64,000 nt of DNA, taken from NCBI GenBank assembly GCA_006969905.1, contig CP030887.1:1178001-1242000 (forward strand), written 5' to 3'. Origin of the DNA: Balneolaceae bacterium. GTDB lineage: Bacteria; Bacteroidota; Rhodothermia; Balneolales; Balneolaceae. The first letter of the stretch is position 1, and every line of letters begins with the position of its first letter. Shown piece after piece: positions 9,497 to 18,565 of this stretch. Both the position numbers and the translations under genes were made by a program. The notes beneath the pieces are model-generated. The model was not told the DNA's origin, made no database searches, and worked only from the letters and a program-made list of their open reading frames with translations.

Positions 9497-9579
9497 CAGA
9501 CATAAGACCGGAGATATAAGACTCAAGACTAACCCATCCTGTCTTATGCCCTTTGTCCTAAATCTAACATGTAATACTT

Positions 9580-9906
9580 ATGATCTTATTAACCCTACTC
9601 ATTATTACTGCCTACCTGCTAAACCTGGTACTTCCATGGTGGAGTATTGCTATTCCCGGTTTAATACTGGGCTATCAGTTTAATCCAAAAGCTGGGGCCG
9701 CTTTTGGGTGGGGTTTTCTGGCTCTTTTCCTATTGTGGGGCGGGCAGGCTTTGTACATTCATTTTGCGAATGATGGCATTCTTTCAACCCGCATAGCAGA
9801 AATGTTGGGAGTAGGCTCGCCATATTTAGTTATTTTGATTACAGGAATTTTAGGGGGATTGGTTAGTGGCCTGGCTACTTTGACGGGTACTTTGTTAAAA
9901 AAGTAA
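9580..9906 (+). CDS. Small membrane protein, unknown function
   Basis: 108 aa with three or four predicted hydrophobic segments (about 2-20, 22-40, 43-62 and 80-104), a GYQFNPKAGAAFGWG loop and a Gly/Leu-rich last segment. No charged catalytic motif is visible. The pattern resembles small Bacteroidota inner-membrane proteins of unknown role. It is 83 nt downstream of the penicillin-acylase gene and upstream of the carAB control region, and is probably its own unit or the end of the preceding transcript. Confidence 0.6.
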   Translation: MILLTLLIITAYLLNLVLPWWSIAIPGLILGYQFNPKAGAAFGWGFLALFLLWGGQALYIHFANDGILSTRIAEMLGVGSPYLVILITGILGGLVSGLATLTGTLLKK

Positions 9907-9915
9907 TTCTGTTTC

Positions 9916-9930
9916 GATTCAAATTGAATC
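9916..9930. promoter_or_regulatory. 15-bp palindrome upstream of the carAB promoter
   Basis: GATTCAAATTGAATC is a perfect 7-1-7 palindrome located about 85 bp upstream of the proposed carAB -7 element and 9 bp after the stop codon of the preceding gene. It could be an operator, or the stem of a short hairpin ending the upstream transcript, though it lacks a U-run. Confidence 0.25.
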
Positions 9931-10001
9931 CAATCTTCGGGCTCCTTATCTTAGCGAAACTTCAACCAAAGCTGTTACACAATAAAACTGTTAGCAATCC
10001 A

Positions 10002-10009
10002 TAGCTTTG
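10002..10009 (+). promoter_or_regulatory. Candidate -7 promoter element of carAB
   Basis: TAGCTTTG matches the TAnnTTTG -7 consensus of Bacteroidota housekeeping promoters exactly. No strong -33 TTG is seen at the ideal spacing (only GCTGTTA about 20 bp upstream). Transcription from here would start near 10016 and give a leader of about 135 nt before carA, long enough to contain the leader ORF and terminator. Confidence 0.4.
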
Positions 10010-10052
10010 AATTATCAGCGACGTCTTCATCCCTCAAAAAGGAGCGTAGCTG

Positions 10053-10148
10053 ATGTCATTCCCATTTTTTGATACCACTTTTAAAATCCGACACGGTATT
10101 CGTAGTCGGATTTTTTTTGATCCCCAACTTATTCAAAGAAAAATTTAA
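10053..10148 (+). CDS. carAB leader peptide (31 codons)
   Basis: Short ORF starting with ATG at 10053 and stopping with TAA at 10146-10148, two bases before the carA ATG and in a different frame, so it is not a carA extension. It has the best Shine-Dalgarno in the region, AAAAAGGAG ending 8 nt before the ATG. The peptide begins MSFPFFDTTFK. Codons 5 and 6 are TTT TTT, inside a U6 run at 10065-10070, and a U4 run follows at 10079-10082. The intrinsic terminator at 10083-10118 lies inside the ORF, so a ribosome translating the leader would cover the hairpin. This is the arrangement of the enterobacterial pyrBI leader, where UTP shortage pauses polymerase, lets the ribosome catch up and prevents termination. 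The functional claim is inference. Confidence 0.6.
   Translation: MSFPFFDTTFKIRHGIRSRIFFDPQLIQRKI
10083..10118 (+). terminator. Intrinsic terminator / attenuator inside the carAB leader ORF
   Basis: AAAATCCGAC (10083-10092) pairs perfectly with GTCGGATTTT (10105-10114) around a 12-nt loop and is followed by a run of eight T (10111-10118). It lies 33 bp upstream of the carA start and cannot be the terminator of the previous gene, which ends at 9906 before the proposed promoter. No clear alternative antiterminator pairing was found, which favours a ribosome-coupled mechanism. Confidence 0.7.
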
Positions 10149-10150
10149 CT

Positions 10151-11272
10151 ATGTCACTTCAACCAAGAAAAAAAGCCATACTTGCTCTAAGTGATGGCAC
10201 GATAGCACACGGCTGGGCTGTAGGCCACGAAGGTATAACCGGAGGTGAACTCTGCTTCAATACCAGCATGACGGGTTACCAGGAAATTTTTACCGACCCA
10301 AGCTATTATGGCCAACTTATGATGATGACCTATCCTCATATTGGAAATTACGGTACTATGGCCCGCGATGACGAACATCGCAAAGTAATGGTTGCCGGGG
10401 TAATTGTACGGGCATATAGCTGGGAGTTTAGTAACCCCATGGCAGATAGGAGCCTGCAAGAATATCTCGAGGATAACGAGATAGTAGGTATTTCAGGAAT
10501 AGATACACGTGCTCTGGTTCGGCATATTCGCGAAAAAGGAGTAATGAATGCGGTAATCTCATCCACAGAACTTGATGAAAAAAAACTGTTACAGATGGCA
10601 AAAGATTGGGAAGATATGGAAGGCCTTGAGCTTGCCTCCAAAGTTACCCGGACAGAAGCCCAAACGTACAATACTGATGGAGATGCAAAATTCAAGGTTG
10701 CGGCTTTTGACTACGGAATTAAGCAGAACATCATTAATAATTTGGTGGCCAGAGGGTGTGCTTTAAGAGTATTTCCAGCGCAGGTTTCGGTTGAAGATGT
10801 GAAAGCGTGGGATGCGGATGGGTTTTTCTTTTCGAACGGGCCTGGTGACCCTAACCCAACAGGAGAATACGCACTTGAAATTGTAGAATATGCAAAGTAT
10901 ACCGGAAAGCCGATGTTTGGAATCTGCCTGGGTCATCAGCTTATGGCGATGAGCGAAGGCATTGAAGTAGGGAAAATGTTTGTAGGACATCGCGGAGCTA
11001 ATCATCCTGTAAAAAACCTGGAAACCGGATTGGTAGAAATTTCCACTCAGAATCATGGATTCGGGGTAACCGAAAGCAGCGTAAAAGCCGAAGTTGCAGA
11101 GATAACCCATATCAACCTGAATGACAACACCGTTGAAGGCCTGAAATTCAAAAACTTCCCGGGATTTTCAGTTCAGTATCATCCTGAGGCATCTCCGGGG
11201 CCTCACGATTCTGCTTATCTGTTTGACCAATTCATTGATATGATGGAAGAACAAAAAGGGGTTTCTGTATAA
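10151..11272 (+). CDS. carA: Carbamoyl-phosphate synthase small (glutaminase) subunit
   Basis: 373 aa. Hydrolyses glutamine and passes ammonia to CarB for carbamoyl phosphate, feeding pyrimidine and arginine synthesis. The N-terminal domain shows GGELCFNTSMTGYQEI and TDPSYYGQ. The C-terminal class I glutamine amidotransferase domain carries FFSNGPGDPNP, the nucleophile Cys259 in GICLGHQL, and His344/Glu346 in VQYHPEASPGP. All catalytic residues are present and the length is normal. The start follows the leader-peptide stop by two bases, so translational coupling is possible. carB follows after a 135-bp gap containing a palindromic repeat. Confidence 0.97.
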   Translation: MSLQPRKKAILALSDGTIAHGWAVGHEGITGGELCFNTSMTGYQEIFTDPSYYGQLMMMTYPHIGNYGTMARDDEHRKVMVAGVIVRAYSWEFSNPMADRSLQEYLEDNEIVGISGIDTRALVRHIREKGVMNAVISSTELDEKKLLQMAKDWEDMEGLELASKVTRTEAQTYNTDGDAKFKVAAFDYGIKQNIINNLVARGCALRVFPAQVSVEDVKAWDADGFFFSNGPGDPNPTGEYALEIVEYAKYTGKPMFGICLGHQLMAMSEGIEVGKMFVGHRGANHPVKNLETGLVEISTQNHGFGVTESSVKAEVAEITHINLNDNTVEGLKFKNFPGFSVQYHPEASPGPHDSAYLFDQFIDMMEEQKGVSV

Positions 11273-11298
11273 TGACTTCTTACAGTCATCCCGAGCGT

Positions 11299-11347
11299 AG
11301 TCGAAGAATCTCAAATTTTATAATACAGTATTTGAGATTCTTCGACT
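11299..11347. repeat. REP-like palindrome between carA and carB
   Basis: AGTCGAAGAATCTCAAAT at 11299-11316 is perfectly complemented at 11330-11347 around a 13-nt loop. The surrounding motif (GTCATCCCGAGCGTAGTCGAAG, written here as positions 11285-11306) is the type of dispersed intergenic palindrome found in many Bacteroidota genomes. It splits carA from carB without a U-run, so it probably does not terminate transcription, but it could change the relative amounts of the two messages. Confidence 0.7.
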
Positions 11348-11407
11348 CCGTTCATTTGCCTTCGGCTAAATTCACTCCACTCAGAAAGACAATAAAAAAA
11401 TAAATAA

Positions 11408-14236
11408 ATGCCCAGACGCGACGACATACACAAAATTCTGATTATTGGATCAGGTCCCATTGTAATTGGCCAGGCCTGTGAATTTGATTATTCAGGTTCC
11501 CAGGCCTGTAGATCACTTCAGGAAGAAGGCTATGAGATTGTACTCATTAATTCGAATCCAGCTACCATAATGACCGATCCGATAATGGCAGATGCGATTT
11601 ATATGCTGCCGATGACTACAGATTCCATTCGACAAATCGTGGAAAAGGAAAAACCTGATGCAGTTCTTCCCACTATGGGTGGTCAAACAGGCTTAAACCT
11701 GTGCAGAGATTTAGAGAAACAAGGGTACTGGGACGAAAAAGGCATCAAAATTATTGGGGTTGATATAGCTGCAGTAGAATTAACAGAAGACAGGCAGTTA
11801 TTCCGGGATAAAATGGAAGAGATCGGGATTGAGCAATGCCGAAGCCGCCAGGCAGAATCACTCCTGGATGCTAAAGAGATCAAGGAGGAATTAGGTGGAC
11901 TCCCAATTGTAATCCGGCCTTCATTTACTATGGGAGGTGCCGGTGGAGGCATTGTTTGGGAAGAAGAAGATTTTGATCGGATGGTTTTGCGTGGGCTAGA
12001 AATGAGCCCTGTTCACTCAGTGCTGATTGAGGAATCAATTTTTGGATGGAAAGAATATGAGCTTGAGCTTCTTCGTGATGCCAACGACAACGTGGTAATT
12101 ATCTGCGGGATCGAAAATATGGATCCGATGGGGGTGCATACCGGCGATTCAGTGACAGTAGCACCAACTCAAACATTGACTGATAAACAATACCAGATTT
12201 TGCGCGATGCAGCTATTAAGATGATGCGTTCCATCGGGACTTTTGCTGGTGGTTGTAATGTGCAATTCGCTTTTGAGCCTGGTTCTGACCGTTTTGTGGC
12301 AATTGAAATTAACCCACGTGTAAGCCGTTCTTCTGCGTTAGCATCGAAAGCAACCGGGTATCCGATCGCAAAAGTGGCTACCAAGTTGGCGGTGGGTTAC
12401 ACACTTGACGAGTTAAAAAATCAAATTACCGGAACAACCTCAGCTTGTTTTGAGCCATCCATTGACTATGTAGTATGTAAAGTGCCACGCTTCAACTTCG
12501 ACAAATTTCCCGGTGCGGATGAAGAGCTATCTACCCAGATGAAGGCAGTTGGGGAAGTAATGAGTATTGGCAGGAATTTCCCGGAAGCCCTTAACAAAGC
12601 ATGGCAAAGTATGGAGGTAGGCCGTGACGGGCTAGGCGCTGACGGATACGAGGAAATCAACCGTAAAGAAGTACGCGAACGCCTGATGAAGCCGTATTGG
12701 GATCGTTCACTTCAAATTCGGAATGCCTTTAAGTTGGGCACTTCGGTAGAAGAAATTGCGGACATCACCAAAGTAGATCCCTGGTTTCTCCAGCAAATAC
12801 GGTACATGGTGTCATTGGAGAACCGAACCGAGGGGCAGACGTTGGATGAAATTACCAAAGATGATTTTTTTGAACTGAAACAGGCTGGCTTTTCGGATGC
12901 ACAAATTGCCTGGCTGATCAGTAAGAGCGGAGAACAGGTAACTGACAACCAGGTTCGGGAAAAAAGGTTGAGTTTGGGATTAAAGCCGGTATTTAAACTG
13001 GTGGATACGTGTGCAGCTGAGTTTCCCGCACAAACCCCCTACTACTATTCCTCTTATGAAGGAGAAAACGAAAGTGTTGTTTCTAATCGAAAAAAAGTGA
13101 TCATATTGGGAAGTGGTCCGAACCGTATCGGTCAGGGCATTGAGTTTGACTACTCATGCGTACATGCCGTATTAGCTACCAAAGAAATGGGATATGAAGC
13201 TATCATGATTAATTGTAATCCCGAAACGGTTTCCACTGATTTTGATATAGCGGATAAACTTTACTTTGAGCCGGTATATTGGGAGCGCGTACTGGATATT
13301 ATTGAGCATGAACAGGCTGAAGGAGTAATTATACAGGTAGGTGGCCAGACGGCGCTTAAACTCGGAAAGAGATTTGTGGAAGCCGGAATTAAAATCTTCG
13401 GTACTGATTTTGAAATGATAGATTTTGCGGAAGACCGGGGCGAATTTTCTGATTTACTTACCCGGTTAAAAATTCCTTTCCCGGAGTACGGCACGGCCAA
13501 AGATGTGGATGGAGCCCTGGAAATAGCCCGAAGAATTGGTTACCCTGTTTTGATACGCCCCAGCTATGTACTGGGAGGACAGGGAATGCGGATTGCCGTG
13601 AAAGAAGAAGAATTGGAACGTTATGTAGAGCGTATCCTGAAAACCCACCCTGAAAATGACTTCCTGATTGATAAATACCTGGAGCATGCCATCGAAGTTG
13701 ATGTGGATTCAGTATATGATGGTGATCAGCTTCATATTTCGGGGATGATGCAACACATTGAGCCTGCCGGGGTGCATTCCGGTGATTCGACAGCGGTTAT
13801 TCCTCCTTATTCATTAAGTAAAGAGGTCCAGGAAACCATTCGGGGTTACCAGGAAAGAATAGCGGAAGCCATGGAAATACAGGGATTCCTGAATGTACAA
13901 TACGCTGTTAAAGATGAGCAGGTGTATGTACTGGAAGCCAACCCGAGAACCACCCGAACCGTGCCCTTCCTGGCCAAAGCGAACCAGGTTCCGGAAGCGG
14001 CCATTGGAGTAAAAGTCATGTTGGGGGCTAAGCTCAAAGAATTCGATCTGGAATCAAAACTGGTAAACTGGGCGATTAAAGAGCCGGTATTCCCATTCGA
14101 TAAATTCCCAGGAGTAAAGAAAGAATTAGGCCCGGAAATGAAGTCAACAGGTGAAAGCATTTATTTCGCAAAGGACTTCAATGACGAGCACTTCAAGAAA
14201 CCGTTTGAGTTCAAGAGTTTGTATTTGAGTAAGTAA
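11408..14236 (+). CDS. carB: Carbamoyl-phosphate synthase large subunit, short form
   Basis: 942 aa. Makes carbamoyl phosphate from bicarbonate, ATP and ammonia from CarA. Two homologous ATP-grasp synthetase halves are visible: the first opens [22 protein letters not shown] and has [12 protein letters not shown], the second opens [21 protein letters not shown] near residue 562 and has [11 protein letters not shown]. The protein ends soon after the second [17 protein letters not shown] motif. The C-terminal allosteric (MGS-like) domain of about 130 aa found in the E. coli enzyme (about 1073 aa), which binds UMP and ornithine, is absent. Short CarB is known in Bacteroidota-type bacteria, so this is probably not a truncation. 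Loss of UMP control on the enzyme would leave the leader as the obvious pyrimidine control point. Confidence 0.97.
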   Translation: MPRRDDIHKILIIGSGPIVIGQACEFDYSGSQACRSLQEEGYEIVLINSNPATIMTDPIMADAIYMLPMTTDSIRQIVEKEKPDAVLPTMGGQTGLNLCRDLEKQGYWDEKGIKIIGVDIAAVELTEDRQLFRDKMEEIGIEQCRSRQAESLLDAKEIKEELGGLPIVIRPSFTMGGAGGGIVWEEEDFDRMVLRGLEMSPVHSVLIEESIFGWKEYELELLRDANDNVVIICGIENMDPMGVHTGDSVTVAPTQTLTDKQYQILRDAAIKMMRSIGTFAGGCNVQFAFEPGSDRFVAIEINPRVSRSSALASKATGYPIAKVATKLAVGYTLDELKNQITGTTSACFEPSIDYVVCKVPRFNFDKFPGADEELSTQMKAVGEVMSIGRNFPEALNKAWQSMEVGRDGLGADGYEEINRKEVRERLMKPYWDRSLQIRNAFKLGTSVEEIADITKVDPWFLQQIRYMVSLENRTEGQTLDEITKDDFFELKQAGFSDAQIAWLISKSGEQVTDNQVREKRLSLGLKPVFKLVDTCAAEFPAQTPYYYSSYEGENESVVSNRKKVIILGSGPNRIGQGIEFDYSCVHAVLATKEMGYEAIMINCNPETVSTDFDIADKLYFEPVYWERVLDIIEHEQAEGVIIQVGGQTALKLGKRFVEAGIKIFGTDFEMIDFAEDRGEFSDLLTRLKIPFPEYGTAKDVDGALEIARRIGYPVLIRPSYVLGGQGMRIAVKEEELERYVERILKTHPENDFLIDKYLEHAIEVDVDSVYDGDQLHISGMMQHIEPAGVHSGDSTAVIPPYSLSKEVQETIRGYQERIAEAMEIQGFLNVQYAVKDEQVYVLEANPRTTRTVPFLAKANQVPEAAIGVKVMLGAKLKEFDLESKLVNWAIKEPVFPFDKFPGVKKELGPEMKSTGESIYFAKDFNDEHFKKPFEFKSLYLSK

Positions 14237-14269
14237 TTAGTGATCTCAGGTTTAATATCATCTTAAAGC

Positions 14270-14296
14270 AAACTGATTACATGTCAGTTTTTGTTT
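14270..14296 (+). terminator. Probable carAB terminator
   Basis: AAACTGA (14270-14276) and TCAGTTT (14284-14290) form a 7-bp stem with a 7-nt loop, followed by TTGTTT. It lies 34 nt after the carB stop codon and before recQ. The stem is weak in GC, so confidence is moderate. Confidence 0.45.
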
Positions 14297-14372
14297 AACT
14301 TGTTGAATAAAGAGCTTCCCCGGAGGAATAATCTCAATAAATGGTAGTGACTATTTTAAATCAGCAAAATCT

Positions 14373-16540
14373 GTGATCAAACAGGCAAAAATTATTCTAA
14401 AGGATGTATTTGGATATGATACATTCCGGCTGCAACAAGAAGCGGTAATTGAACATGTCCTGAATAAAAAGGACGCACTCGTAATTATGCCTACTGGTGG
14501 GGGTAAATCACTTTGCTACCAGATTCCGGCGCTCATCTTTGATGGTATTACGATTGTGATTTCGCCCCTCATCTCTTTAATGAAAGACCAGGTCGAGCAA
14601 CTGCGTGAATATGATGTGCCTGCTGTTTACCTGAATAGTTCACTTACCCCCGAGGCCTACAATTTCAATGTTCGAAAGATCCAGCAGGGCAAAGTAAAGC
14701 TGGTGTATCTGGCTCCGGAAACACTGATGATGGATAAAACTAGGGAGCTGCTTAAATCACTTAAAGTAGATTGCTTTACTATTGATGAGGCGCATTGTAT
14801 TTCAGAATGGGGGCATGATTTCAGGCCGGAATACAGGCAAATGGCAGTGGTACGAAATGACTTTCCGGATGCGGTTTGCATGGCACTTACGGCAACAGCT
14901 ACTCCCAGAGTACAGGAAGACATCAAGTCATTGCTGAATTTTAAGGATTCAGAGGCTTTCATTTCCAGTTTTGACCGAAAGAACCTGTTCCTGAAAATCG
15001 TGGATAAGAAAGATCCCGATAATCAATTGCTGGATTTTCTATACACCCGGAAAAAGCAATCAGGTATTATTTACTGCTTTTCAAGACGACAGGTTGATGA
15101 GTTAGCTGAGACACTAGAAGACGAAGGGTATTCAGTAAAGCCCTACCATGCGGGATTAACAGATGCACAGCGGGCGTTCAATCAAAGGGCATTTATCCGG
15201 GATGACATTTCAATCATAGTTGCCACTATTGCATTTGGGATGGGGATCAATAAATCCAACGTCCGGTTTATCGTGCACTATGATATGCCCCAGAATATCG
15301 AATCGTATTACCAGCAAATTGGCCGGGCAGGCCGTGACGGATTGAGGTCAGATTGTGTACTTCTATTCGGATATGCAGACACGCAAAAGATCAAATACTT
15401 CATCAATAAAAAGAGGGGCAGGAAAAGGAAGTAGCGGAAAAGCACTTGAACCAGCTGGTAAAATACCTTGAGTCGGAAGATTGCCGGCGCAAGCCTCTCA
15501 TGAAGTATTTCGGGGAGAATTATACTCAGGAAAAGTGCGGAATGTGCGATAACTGCTTATCGGTAGATGCTGATGTGGAAGACCTGACCATTCCGGCACA
15601 GAAGCTTTTATCATGTGTCATCCGGAGCGGGGAGAAGTTCGGTGCTAATCATGTGATTGATATTCTGAGAGGTTCAAAATCCCAAAAAGTGCTGGAATTT
15701 GAACATGAGAAGCTTCCTACCTATGGAATCGGAACCGAATGGTCGAAGGATCAATGGCAGCAGCTCTCCCGGTTGTTAATTCGCCAGGATTATGTAAGCA
15801 AAGGAGATCACGGAAGCCTCAAAATTGAAAAACCAGCCCTGGCTGTACTTGACGGAAGCGAAAATGTATTTGGCACCCTGGACAGAACCAGTACTTCTGT
15901 GGATGGAGAAGCCATAGTTCGCACCTCTTCAGAAATCGAAAATGAATACGATGAGAAGCTATTCGAGCTTTTACGAGCCAAACGTAAAGAATTAGCCGAT
16001 CTGGATGATGTGCCTCCGTATGCTATTTTCCCGGATACTACCTTGGTGGAAATGGCTTATTTTTTTCCACAAAGCAAAGACAGTTTAGAGCATTTATATG
16101 GAGTAGGATCGGTTAAGAAAGAAAAGTTCGGGGATGCTTTTATCGGCATTATCAAAAAGTATGCGTTAGAGCATAACCTGGAAGAACGAAAGAAATCACT
16201 GACTACCAAAAAGGCTAAATCAACCAGTGGAAAGAAGTTTGAGCAGGTTGGAGAAGCCTTTAATGCAGGTCAATCTATTGCTTTACTTGCAGAAGAACAC
16301 GGGGTAAAAGAAGTGACCATTCTGAATCACTTAAAAGAATATCTCGAAGATGATAACAAACTCAGATTGGAAGGACTGATAGAAGCTTCAAATTTATCTG
16401 AGAGACAGCGTGACCACGTGATGAAATCTTTTAAAAAGAAAGACCCGTTAATGCTCCGCCCTGTATATGATGACCTGAACAAAGCTATTGGCTACGATGA
16501 GCTTCGGATTATGCAATTGTATTACCTGGCTCAGAATTGA
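14373..16540 (+). pseudogene. recQ: RecQ-family ATP-dependent DNA helicase, split by a -1 frameshift
   Basis: Two adjacent open frames together make one RecQ of about 720 aa. The first (GTG 14373 to stop 15434) holds the helicase core: FRLQQEAV, Walker A PTGGGKSLCYQ, DEAHCISEWGHDFRPEY, and helicase motif VI QQIGRAGRDG. It ends abnormally in KKRGRKRK. The second frame (from about 15410, stop 16540) continues with E-G-Q-E-K-E-V-A-E-K-H-L-N-Q-L, then the zinc-binding cysteines KCGMCDNCL, an RQC winged helix, an HRDC-like segment and a C-terminal helix-turn-helix (SIALLAEEHGVKEVTILNHL). The break is at an AAAAAG run near 15408-15413; one missing A explains it. Both halves otherwise show intact coding, so this is a recent mutation, a sequencing error, or slippage. 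The 3' end overlaps the convergent gene by 10 bp. Confidence 0.85.
15408..15418 (+). other. recQ frameshift site (A5G followed by AGGGG)
   Basis: The reading frame runs AAT AAA AAG AGG GGC in the upstream ORF, whereas the conserved downstream protein requires AAT AAA AA(A) GAG GGG CAG. A single missing A in the homopolymer restores the RecQ reading frame. As it stands, the lysine tRNA on AAG could re-pair with AAA in the -1 frame, but the site is T-AAA-AAG rather than the ideal A-AAA-AAG heptamer. Confidence 0.7.
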
Positions 16541-17109
16541 TACGCAAGGTTTAGCCCCAGTAAAAGAATAGCCCCTTCACCAACATCTTCTCCTTCTGTT
16601 TTTACATTTATTTCATACCCAAAAGAAACAGAGGGTCTAAGTAATACATTTGGGTTAAGCTCAAAGTTGTAGTCTAATCCAATTGTAGGTTGAAAGATGG
16701 TAACATTTGTTGTGCCAGTTACAAGAGTTGGTATAGCATCTAAGGTTTGGGTACAGTTGAAACCTTCAGGACAACCAATATATCTAAGTTCTTCCCAATC
16801 AATATTCATAAACCAAAGATCAGAACGGATGTGTAAATTCAGATCATCCGTAAAAACATCCTTTCGTATCAATCCGATACTAAACCCTGGCCCGCCACCT
16901 TCTTCATTATCATGCTTTCCCCAATCTCTGCGATCTGTAAAATTATAACCTGCTCTTGAAGTGAAAACAGAGTTGTTCGTTATTAGGATATCAAACCGCA
17001 ATCCGGGTACAACACCTGCGGGATAGGCCTGTACTTCAAATCCGATACTTTTTTGGGAAAAAACAGCACTGGAAACGGAAAGGAAAAAGAGCAATAGTAT
17101 TGTTCTCAT
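16531..17109 (-). CDS. Outer-membrane beta-barrel protein, small
   Basis: 192 aa from ATG at 17109, chosen because it places a classical signal peptide (MRTILLLFFLSVSSAVFSQ) at the N-terminus; the frame runs 21 codons further upstream into the kinase gene without one. The mature protein has alternating beta-strand patterns and a C-terminal aromatic residue (LNLAYQF), as in small outer-membrane barrels. Two cysteines in YIGCPEGFNCTQ may form a loop disulfide. Last gene of the porin-transporter-two-component operon, 31 nt after the kinase stop. Its stop codon overlaps the end of recQ by 10 bp. Function unknown. Confidence 0.75.
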   Translation of the reverse strand: MRTILLLFFLSVSSAVFSQKSIGFEVQAYPAGVVPGLRFDILITNNSVFTSRAGYNFTDRRDWGKHDNEEGGGPGFSIGLIRKDVFTDDLNLHIRSDLWFMNIDWEELRYIGCPEGFNCTQTLDAIPTLVTGTTNVTIFQPTIGLDYNFELNPNVLLRPSVSFGYEINVKTEGEDVGEGAILLLGLNLAYQF

Positions 17110-17140
17110 AATTTTTGGAAGGGTAAATGAAAATGGCTGT

Positions 17141-18562
17141 TTAGCAATTTTTAACGGGGATACTGATTTCAAATTTTGCCCCCCCTTCTTTTTTGTTTGA
17201 TGCAGTGATTTTACCTCCGTGTTTTCGAATTATCTCATTAGAAATAGCAAGCCCCAGCCCTAAACCAAACTCAGCTCCCTGATTCTTTGTAGTAAAATTA
17301 GGTTCGAAAATCCTGTCTATAATATTCTCAGCAATGCCCGGTCCGTTATCGGAAATAATCACTTTAATGAAGGGTTTTTCAAACTGACAGGAAATTTCGA
17401 GATGTCCTTTTTTCGGGAGGACATCACACGCATTTACAATGATATTTGTCCAGACCTGGTTAAGCTCTCCCATTCTACCGCATGTAAGAGGAAGGTCTCC
17501 CAGGTTGAGGTTTAGATCAAGGTACTTGATGCGGTTACTCAATATCAAGATGGTATCCTGTATCCCCAGTCGGATATCAATCATATCAGCCTCATTGTTA
17601 TCCTGTCGGCTATAACTTTTCAGGCTTTTCACAAGGTTGGCAATGCGTTCACTTGCCACTTTTATGTTATGTATGAGCTTTCCGGATTCAAATTGCTGGA
17701 TGAGTTGATCGATCGGTATCTTTTTTCGAGAGCTGTCAATAATTTCTATAGCTTTATCCGGCATTTGAGCAAGTTTCCGTACTGTTGACCGATCATTAAC
17801 AAATGGGAATTGCTTTTGCATAACAAGCATACGGTTTCGCACATCCACACTACTGACAGGCTCAGATTCTAGCCCGATCCTGAACATTAATTCGAGAGGG
17901 TCATTTTTTGAAGAGTGTACAAAGTTTTCTTTAAGAGCTTCTGACGATCGAAGTAAAGCTGCTGCGGGGTTATTCACTTCATGAGCAAAACCGGCTACAA
18001 GCTCACCAAGGGTAGCCATCTTTTCCTGGTGTACTAATCGCTGATGGGAATCCTCAAGTTGTTGGTAAGCATTTTTTAACTCTTCACCTTCTTTTTCCAA
18101 TTCTTTGTTGAGGGAGTTCATTCTTGATTCCAGTTCAACATTTTTAAGAAAGCGATCAGTCATGTTGTTCATCATCAATTGCTGCAAAGGATGACGTAAC
18201 CTTGGATGATCATTTACATATTGCTCAAATTCCCGCTGTTCAATTTTCAAAGCTGTAACATCATCAAGAACCGAACAGGTAGTAAGGGAAGCATTCCCGG
18301 TTGTAAAAGCAACTAGGCCCACAAAATGCCCGGGTTCCAGTTTAACAAGGTCTAATGAAGATCCATCGTGCCGGGTGTGAGTTAGTTTAGCAGAACCCTC
18401 AAGCAAGAGGTATAGAAAGGGCAGCTTTTCCCCCTGTTTAAATACGATGGTTCCCTTTTTGAGTTTTACCACATGCGCTTTAAGCTCCTCATTATCATCG
18501 ATAGCACGCTGGATAAAACGAAGTATCGTTTTGCGGTCATTAAGTATGAACCCACTTTTCAT
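17141..18562 (-). CDS. Soluble histidine kinase with N-terminal cNMP-binding-like domain
   Basis: 473 aa without membrane segments. Residues about 20-130 form a cyclic-nucleotide-binding (CRP-like) beta-barrel (KGTIVFKQGEKLPFLYLLLEG, then LEPGHFVGLVAFTTGNAS). The canonical phosphate-binding E and R (GExAL...RxA) are not evident, so it may bind another ligand or act as a structural sensor. A coiled coil (about 143-180) leads into the HisKA-like H-box with His194 (GFAHEVNNPAAALL), and the C-terminal HATPase shows N (VNACD), G1 (DNGPGIAE) and G2 (GLGLGLAISNEI). It starts 3 nt after the receiver-protein stop, so the two are a cognate pair. In the operon it probably controls or responds to the neighbouring carboxylate transporter. 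Confidence 0.88.
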   Translation of the reverse strand: MKSGFILNDRKTILRFIQRAIDDNEELKAHVVKLKKGTIVFKQGEKLPFLYLLLEGSAKLTHTRHDGSSLDLVKLEPGHFVGLVAFTTGNASLTTCSVLDDVTALKIEQREFEQYVNDHPRLRHPLQQLMMNNMTDRFLKNVELESRMNSLNKELEKEGEELKNAYQQLEDSHQRLVHQEKMATLGELVAGFAHEVNNPAAALLRSSEALKENFVHSSKNDPLELMFRIGLESEPVSSVDVRNRMLVMQKQFPFVNDRSTVRKLAQMPDKAIEIIDSSRKKIPIDQLIQQFESGKLIHNIKVASERIANLVKSLKSYSRQDNNEADMIDIRLGIQDTILILSNRIKYLDLNLNLGDLPLTCGRMGELNQVWTNIIVNACDVLPKKGHLEISCQFEKPFIKVIISDNGPGIAENIIDRIFEPNFTTKNQGAEFGLGLGLAISNEIIRKHGGKITASNKKEGGAKFEISIPVKNC

Positions 18563-18565
18563 AAA

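Noticed and set aside
10053-10150. Leader ORF as an N-terminal extension of CarA
   Set aside because: The frames differ and the leader ends in TAA two bases before the carA ATG; CarA begins normally at its own ATG.
15408-15413. Programmed -1 frameshifting in recQ
   Set aside because: The slippery site is T-AAA-AAG rather than A-AAA-AAG, and I found no downstream pseudoknot or upstream stimulator; mutation or sequencing error is simpler.
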